Positions 5,622 through 8,401 of a stretch of 8,401 nt of DNA are shown in pieces (within the stretch, counting starts at the first letter, position 1; every line of letters begins with the position of its first letter). A program made the position numbers and the translations under genes. The DNA lies in assembly GCA_903880655.1 (NCBI GenBank), contig CAIRQE010000126.1, positions 1 to 8,401 of the forward strand, given 5' to 3'. Origin of the DNA: an uncultured bacterium. GTDB lineage: Bacteria; Patescibacteriota; Saccharimonadia; Saccharimonadales; CAIOMD01. The notes beneath the pieces are model-generated. The model was not told where the DNA came from. It worked only from the letters and a program-made list of their open reading frames with translations, and did not search any database.

Positions 5622-6425
5622 TTAATTATCCCAATCTACTTGTGTTAGAGCAGTAGCGAGGGCCTCAAGCGGTTTGCTTGGATTCTGAATCCACCATACC
5701 GCTGCCGCTGTAGCACTTTTTAATCTCCACTTTTGTGGAATCGAAGGAAGCGACGTTAATACCCCCCGCCCGCGGTGAGCTACTAAAATTGCAGCCCCGT
5801 ACTGTGTCATGAGTGTCACTTTGTACGTAAGAGTTAATTCAGAAAGTAATTGGGAAAGCTTCACGACTCCCATATCAAAAGTCACGGGAGTACCTACTTT
5901 TAATTCAATAAGCATTTTTTGTAATTGCGAAAGACTGAGAACAAGCAGCGTCTCATCTCGATTAAAAATATTTTCAGGATGTGTAGAAAAATATTCTAAC
6001 GAATCGCGTGTGTAAATTTGGATACCTGAAACATTATTCGCTATAGATTCTATGACCACAGCTGTTTCGCTATTTCTTCCAATATCACCCGGAAAAAATA
6101 ATCCATCAGACCAAGCACTAAAACCTAGGATATCCTCAAAGGATTTTGTACTGAAGCTACCACTCGGCGTATCGGCTAGTAGTTCAATATCCTGAGGTAA
6201 ATGATTTCCGAAAAACTTTTTGGTTTGTCGAGGCAGCAGGACTTTAGCATAGCCAACCCCTGCTTTTAGTGCACCCTCATAGGCGTCATTTGGAGCAGTA
6301 ATGGCATGAGCGTTACCTCCAATAATAAGTAATCTGCCTGCGTGGTCTTTCTGTTCTGGTTTTGCCCAGATTAACGCATCAAATAGCGGTTTAGAGTATT
6401 CTTGTTTCTGCCAATTGGTATCCAT
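5622..6425 (-). CDS. NAD(P)HX dehydratase-like (YjeF C-terminal/NnrD fold), diverged
   Basis: NnrD enzymes repair hydrated NAD(P)H using ADP or ATP and have a ribokinase-like fold. The 267 residues fit the family length. The N-terminal core is typical: HAGRLLIIGGNAH (28-40), then AP-x-DAYEGALKAGVGYAKVLLP (44-65), then DGLFFPGDIGRNSET (107-121), matching the GPGLG-type region. ETLLVLSLSQLQKML (158-172) and an Ala-rich C-terminal helix also fit. However, the GTGD motif that holds the catalytic Asp near the C-terminus is absent; the corresponding place reads VAHRGRGVLTSLPSIPQKW. There is no N-terminal epimerase domain. It may therefore bind nucleotide without catalysis, or use another substrate. 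It is the last gene of the operon: its ATG lies inside the HAD gene (35-base overlap). Fold call good, activity doubtful. Confidence 0.72.
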   Translation of the reverse strand: MDTNWQKQEYSKPLFDALIWAKPEQKDHAGRLLIIGGNAHAITAPNDAYEGALKAGVGYAKVLLPRQTKKFFGNHLPQDIELLADTPSGSFSTKSFEDILGFSAWSDGLFFPGDIGRNSETAVVIESIANNVSGIQIYTRDSLEYFSTHPENIFNRDETLLVLSLSQLQKMLIELKVGTPVTFDMGVVKLSQLLSELTLTYKVTLMTQYGAAILVAHRGRGVLTSLPSIPQKWRLKSATAAAVWWIQNPSKPLEALATALTQVDWDN

Positions 6426-7119
6426 TTTGACTCATTTCTAGACGGTACATTATGTTCTTTCTCTCAATAATTATAGGCCACTTCCTAAGTTGTGCTTCAT
6501 TTAAAAGTTCCTTGCTCGGATTGAAAGCAATCGGATGAGTGACAAGGCTTAGGATATCAATGTCCGATGAGCTGTCCCCTATTCCATAACTGTCCTTTAG
6601 CGTTAAATTATGTTCTGTAATATAGTCTTGTGCGAGTGATAGTTTATTGTTGACGACAAAGCGGGCATATTTACCAGTATAGTGCTCATTCTCTCTTTCA
6701 TGAATAAGCCCGATGCAGTCATCGAATCCATGTTTTTTTGCAAAAAGTTCAGCGACTTCTTGCTGTGAACCGGTAATCGCTAAAAGAAAATAGCCTTCCT
6801 TCTTTAACTGTTGAGCCAACTGAGCAGTGTAGGCATATACCTTGTGGCCAGATTTATCTATTATTTTTTGTGCCGCTTCCTCTACTTGTTTTGGATCGAT
6901 TGAGGTAATGGCATCCTCAATAGTTGCTACTACCTGATTCTCGTATTCTGCCCAGGATGCTTTGAGCGCTCGCCAATTCAAAAAAGTATCTTCAAGCTTT
7001 GCAGTTGTTTGCTTGTCGAAGCAACCCATATCTTTGAGCTGAAAAACTAGTTCATGAAATAATTGCCATCGAAAGAATGTGCCATCTATGTCAAAAATGG
7101 CGACGGGTTGTTTTACCAT
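6391..7119 (-). CDS. HAD subfamily IB phosphatase (SerB-like)
   Basis: This 242-residue cytoplasmic hydrolase belongs to the haloacid dehalogenase superfamily. All four motifs are visible: motif I FDIDGT with nucleophile Asp10 and acid/base Asp12, motif II AITGS (Thr116), a Lys159 suited to motif III, and motif IV GIGDSSSDIDIL with Asp182 and Asp186. The helical cap between motifs I and II (about 17-100) is typical of subfamily I, as in phosphoserine phosphatase-like enzymes. The substrate cannot be told from sequence; phosphoserine is possible, but similar proteins are often annotated only as IB hydrolases. The ATG at 7119 overlaps the end of the Nudix gene by 7 bases, with an AGGT six bases upstream as a weak ribosome site. 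That overlap suggests translational coupling in the operon. Confidence 0.87.
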   Translation of the reverse strand: MVKQPVAIFDIDGTFFRWQLFHELVFQLKDMGCFDKQTTAKLEDTFLNWRALKASWAEYENQVVATIEDAITSIDPKQVEEAAQKIIDKSGHKVYAYTAQLAQQLKKEGYFLLAITGSQQEVAELFAKKHGFDDCIGLIHERENEHYTGKYARFVVNNKLSLAQDYITEHNLTLKDSYGIGDSSSDIDILSLVTHPIAFNPSKELLNEAQLRKWPIIIERKNIMYRLEMSQNGYQLAETRIL

Positions 7120-7592
7120 TTATCAACCTGTTTAAGATCGAAAGACTCAAGATTATCCTTTTCATCAAAATAGAAGGTTGCGGCAACTTTCTTTCCTTTT
7201 AAAACAATGGGGAGCCAGTGCTCGTCATCTTGCCACATAGCATCATAGGGAATTGCATTTTTTTTGTACCATTCAGGTTTCATTTCTTCGCTCTCCGTTG
7301 GCTCGCCTTCCCACTTAGTGCAAAGATAGGCGTACACGAACATTTGCCATGTTTCTTTGGTCTCAGGATCTTTACCATAAAAATCCAACTCAGCCACTTT
7401 TTCATACTCAAGCGGCGTAACGAATATTTCTTCTTGCGTTTCTCGAATAAGGGCCTGCTCTACCGTTTCGCCTTTGTCCAGCTTTCCTCCTACTCCATTC
7501 CAGCGATTAGCTCCAAAGCCTCGCTTTTTCATAGCGAGAAGAATATTATCGCCCTCATGTAAAAATAGTAGTGTTCTTCGTATATCACTCAT
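7113..7592 (-). CDS. MTH1-like Nudix hydrolase (8-oxo-dGTPase candidate)
   Basis: MTH1-type Nudix enzymes hydrolyse oxidised purine dNTPs to monophosphates, keeping them out of DNA. The 159 residues align along their whole length with human MTH1 by eye: MKKRGFGANRWNGVGGK (21-37) and MKPEWYKKNAIPYDAMWQDDEHWLP (104-128) match the MTH1 segments that form the base-binding pocket. Asn32, Trp120, Asp122 and Asp123 fall where MTH1 has Asn33, Trp117, Asp119 and Asp120. The Nudix box starts at Gly36 and keeps the metal-binding RETQEE (50-55), but the usual Gly near its end is Phe57. The start lies 2 bases after the exonuclease III stop, with AAGGA ten bases upstream. The exonuclease neighbour supports a role in handling oxidative damage. 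Family is sure; substrate inferred. Confidence 0.9.
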   Translation of the reverse strand: MSDIRRTLLFLHEGDNILLAMKKRGFGANRWNGVGGKLDKGETVEQALIRETQEEIFVTPLEYEKVAELDFYGKDPETKETWQMFVYAYLCTKWEGEPTESEEMKPEWYKKNAIPYDAMWQDDEHWLPIVLKGKKVAATFYFDEKDNLESFDLKQVDKW

Positions 7593-7594
7593 AG

Positions 7595-8392
7595 TTATTT
7601 AATCCTTATGCTTACTGGACAATGATCACTTCCTAGGACGCTTGGATAAATTGCTGCTTCCTGTAACCTGTCCACTAGTAATTTACTCACCAACCAATAG
7701 TCAATTCTCCAGCCAATATTCCTAGCTCGGGCATTAGCAAAATGGCTCCACCATGTGTAGTGACCATTACCACTGGGAGTAAATTTTCTAAAGCTATCGA
7801 TATAGCCTGCGTTGAGGATATTTTCAAAACCTTGACGTTCTTCATTTGTAAAGCCGTGCTTACCAATGTTTGCCTTAGGGTTTTCTAAATCTTCTTCAGT
7901 ATGGGCAACATTAAGGTCTCCGCAAAAAAGAACTGGTTTATTTTTTTCGAGTAGTTTCATGTATTCCAAAAAAGCTGGGTCCCAGTGGTCACTTCTGAGG
8001 TTCAATCTGCTTAGGTCGGGTTTGGTGTTCGGCGTGTAAACAGTCGCCACATAAAAGTCCTCGTATTCAGCAACAAGTACTCTGCCCTCTTCATTCGGGT
8101 TTCCGTAGCCATCATTTTCAAAGTCAAATTTCTTAAGGATTGCATCCGGGAAACCACTGGCTATTGACAGTGGTTTTATTTTAGAAAGAATAGCGGTCCC
8201 GCTATAGCCTTTTTTCTTTGCAGAGTTCCAATACATATAATAGCCTTCAAATTTTGTATCAACTTGATCTTCATTTGCTTTTATCTCTTGCAAACAAAGT
8301 ATATCTGGATCGTAATCCTTCAAAAATCCCTGCAGCGCGCCCTTGTTTATAACTGCCCGTATCCCATTAACATTCCAGCTAAAAATATTCAT
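7595..8392 (-). CDS. xth: Exodeoxyribonuclease III / AP endonuclease
   Basis: This enzyme incises DNA at abasic sites and removes 3' blocks in base excision repair. The 265 residues form one endonuclease/exonuclease/phosphatase domain. Catalytic residues are all visible: Asn7 in WNVNGIRA, Glu36 in LQEIK, Tyr119 in VYTPN, Asp159 and Asn161 in CGDLNVAHTEEDL, Asp231 in NIGWRIDYWL, and the GSDHCPV box with Asp256 and His257. The gene is complete: the ATG at 8392 leaves nine window bases upstream, too few to judge the promoter, although TATAGAGT directly before the ATG could be part of one. It is the first gene of the four-gene minus-strand run visible here. The type (ExoIII versus ExoA) is not resolved, so the symbol is generic. 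Confidence 0.96.
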   Translation of the reverse strand: MNIFSWNVNGIRAVINKGALQGFLKDYDPDILCLQEIKANEDQVDTKFEGYYMYWNSAKKKGYSGTAILSKIKPLSIASGFPDAILKKFDFENDGYGNPNEEGRVLVAEYEDFYVATVYTPNTKPDLSRLNLRSDHWDPAFLEYMKLLEKNKPVLFCGDLNVAHTEEDLENPKANIGKHGFTNEERQGFENILNAGYIDSFRKFTPSGNGHYTWWSHFANARARNIGWRIDYWLVSKLLVDRLQEAAIYPSVLGSDHCPVSIRIK

Positions 8393-8401
8393 ACTCTATA
8401 C

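Noticed and set aside
7218..7562. Plus-strand open frame opposite the Nudix gene
   Set aside because: Phe-rich antisense product of a strongly conserved MTH1-like gene; no independent coding evidence.

Overview
The window looks like chromosomal DNA of a small-genome, AT-leaning Patescibacteria (CPR) bacterium, most likely Candidatus Saccharibacteria (TM7). This rests on the membrane-anchored sortase layout (cytoplasmic N-terminus, FLFGFFNERF-type membrane exit), the PEGA-domain and DUF4367-like envelope proteins, very tight gene packing and near-absence of terminators. The taxonomic call comes from remembered family features, not from a search. There is no sign of phage, insertion sequences or CRISPR.

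Layout. Bases 30-1475 (minus) hold glutamyl-tRNA synthetase (gltX), probably made from a leaderless mRNA. A strong Shine-Dalgarno at the extreme left edge suggests another minus-strand gene starting just outside the window. Bases 1514-2635 (minus) encode a single-pass protein with a long basic, Pro-rich cytoplasmic part and an external DUF4367-like domain. Divergent from it, 2782-4257 (plus) encodes an anchored PEGA-domain protein with a beta-rich external domain. Its stop codon overlaps that of the convergent sortase locus (4254-5429, minus).

The sortase locus is the most unusual part. One continuous reading frame encodes a cytoplasmic N-terminal region, a transmembrane anchor and an intact His-Cys-Arg sortase domain, but an in-frame TAA at 5022-5024 cuts it in two. 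The membrane anchor and stalk lie after that stop with no ATG, GTG or TTG to restart translation.

A plus-strand tRNA-Leu(CAA) with encoded CCA (5524-5610) follows. On its far side is a compact minus-strand operon, read from the right edge leftwards: exonuclease III (7595-8392), an MTH1-like Nudix hydrolase (7113-7592), a HAD subfamily IB phosphatase (6391-7119) and a diverged NAD(P)HX-dehydratase-like protein (5622-6425). Its junctions are a 2-nt gap, a 7-nt overlap and a 35-nt overlap. Nucleotide-pool cleaning by the Nudix enzyme and AP-site repair by exonuclease III form a plausible oxidative-damage module, and the NAD(P)HX-repair-like fold fits a damage-control theme, although its usual catalytic GTGD motif is missing.

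The three left-hand envelope genes (DUF4367-like, PEGA, sortase) form a cell-surface cluster between housekeeping genes. I see no convincing intrinsic terminator anywhere in the window.
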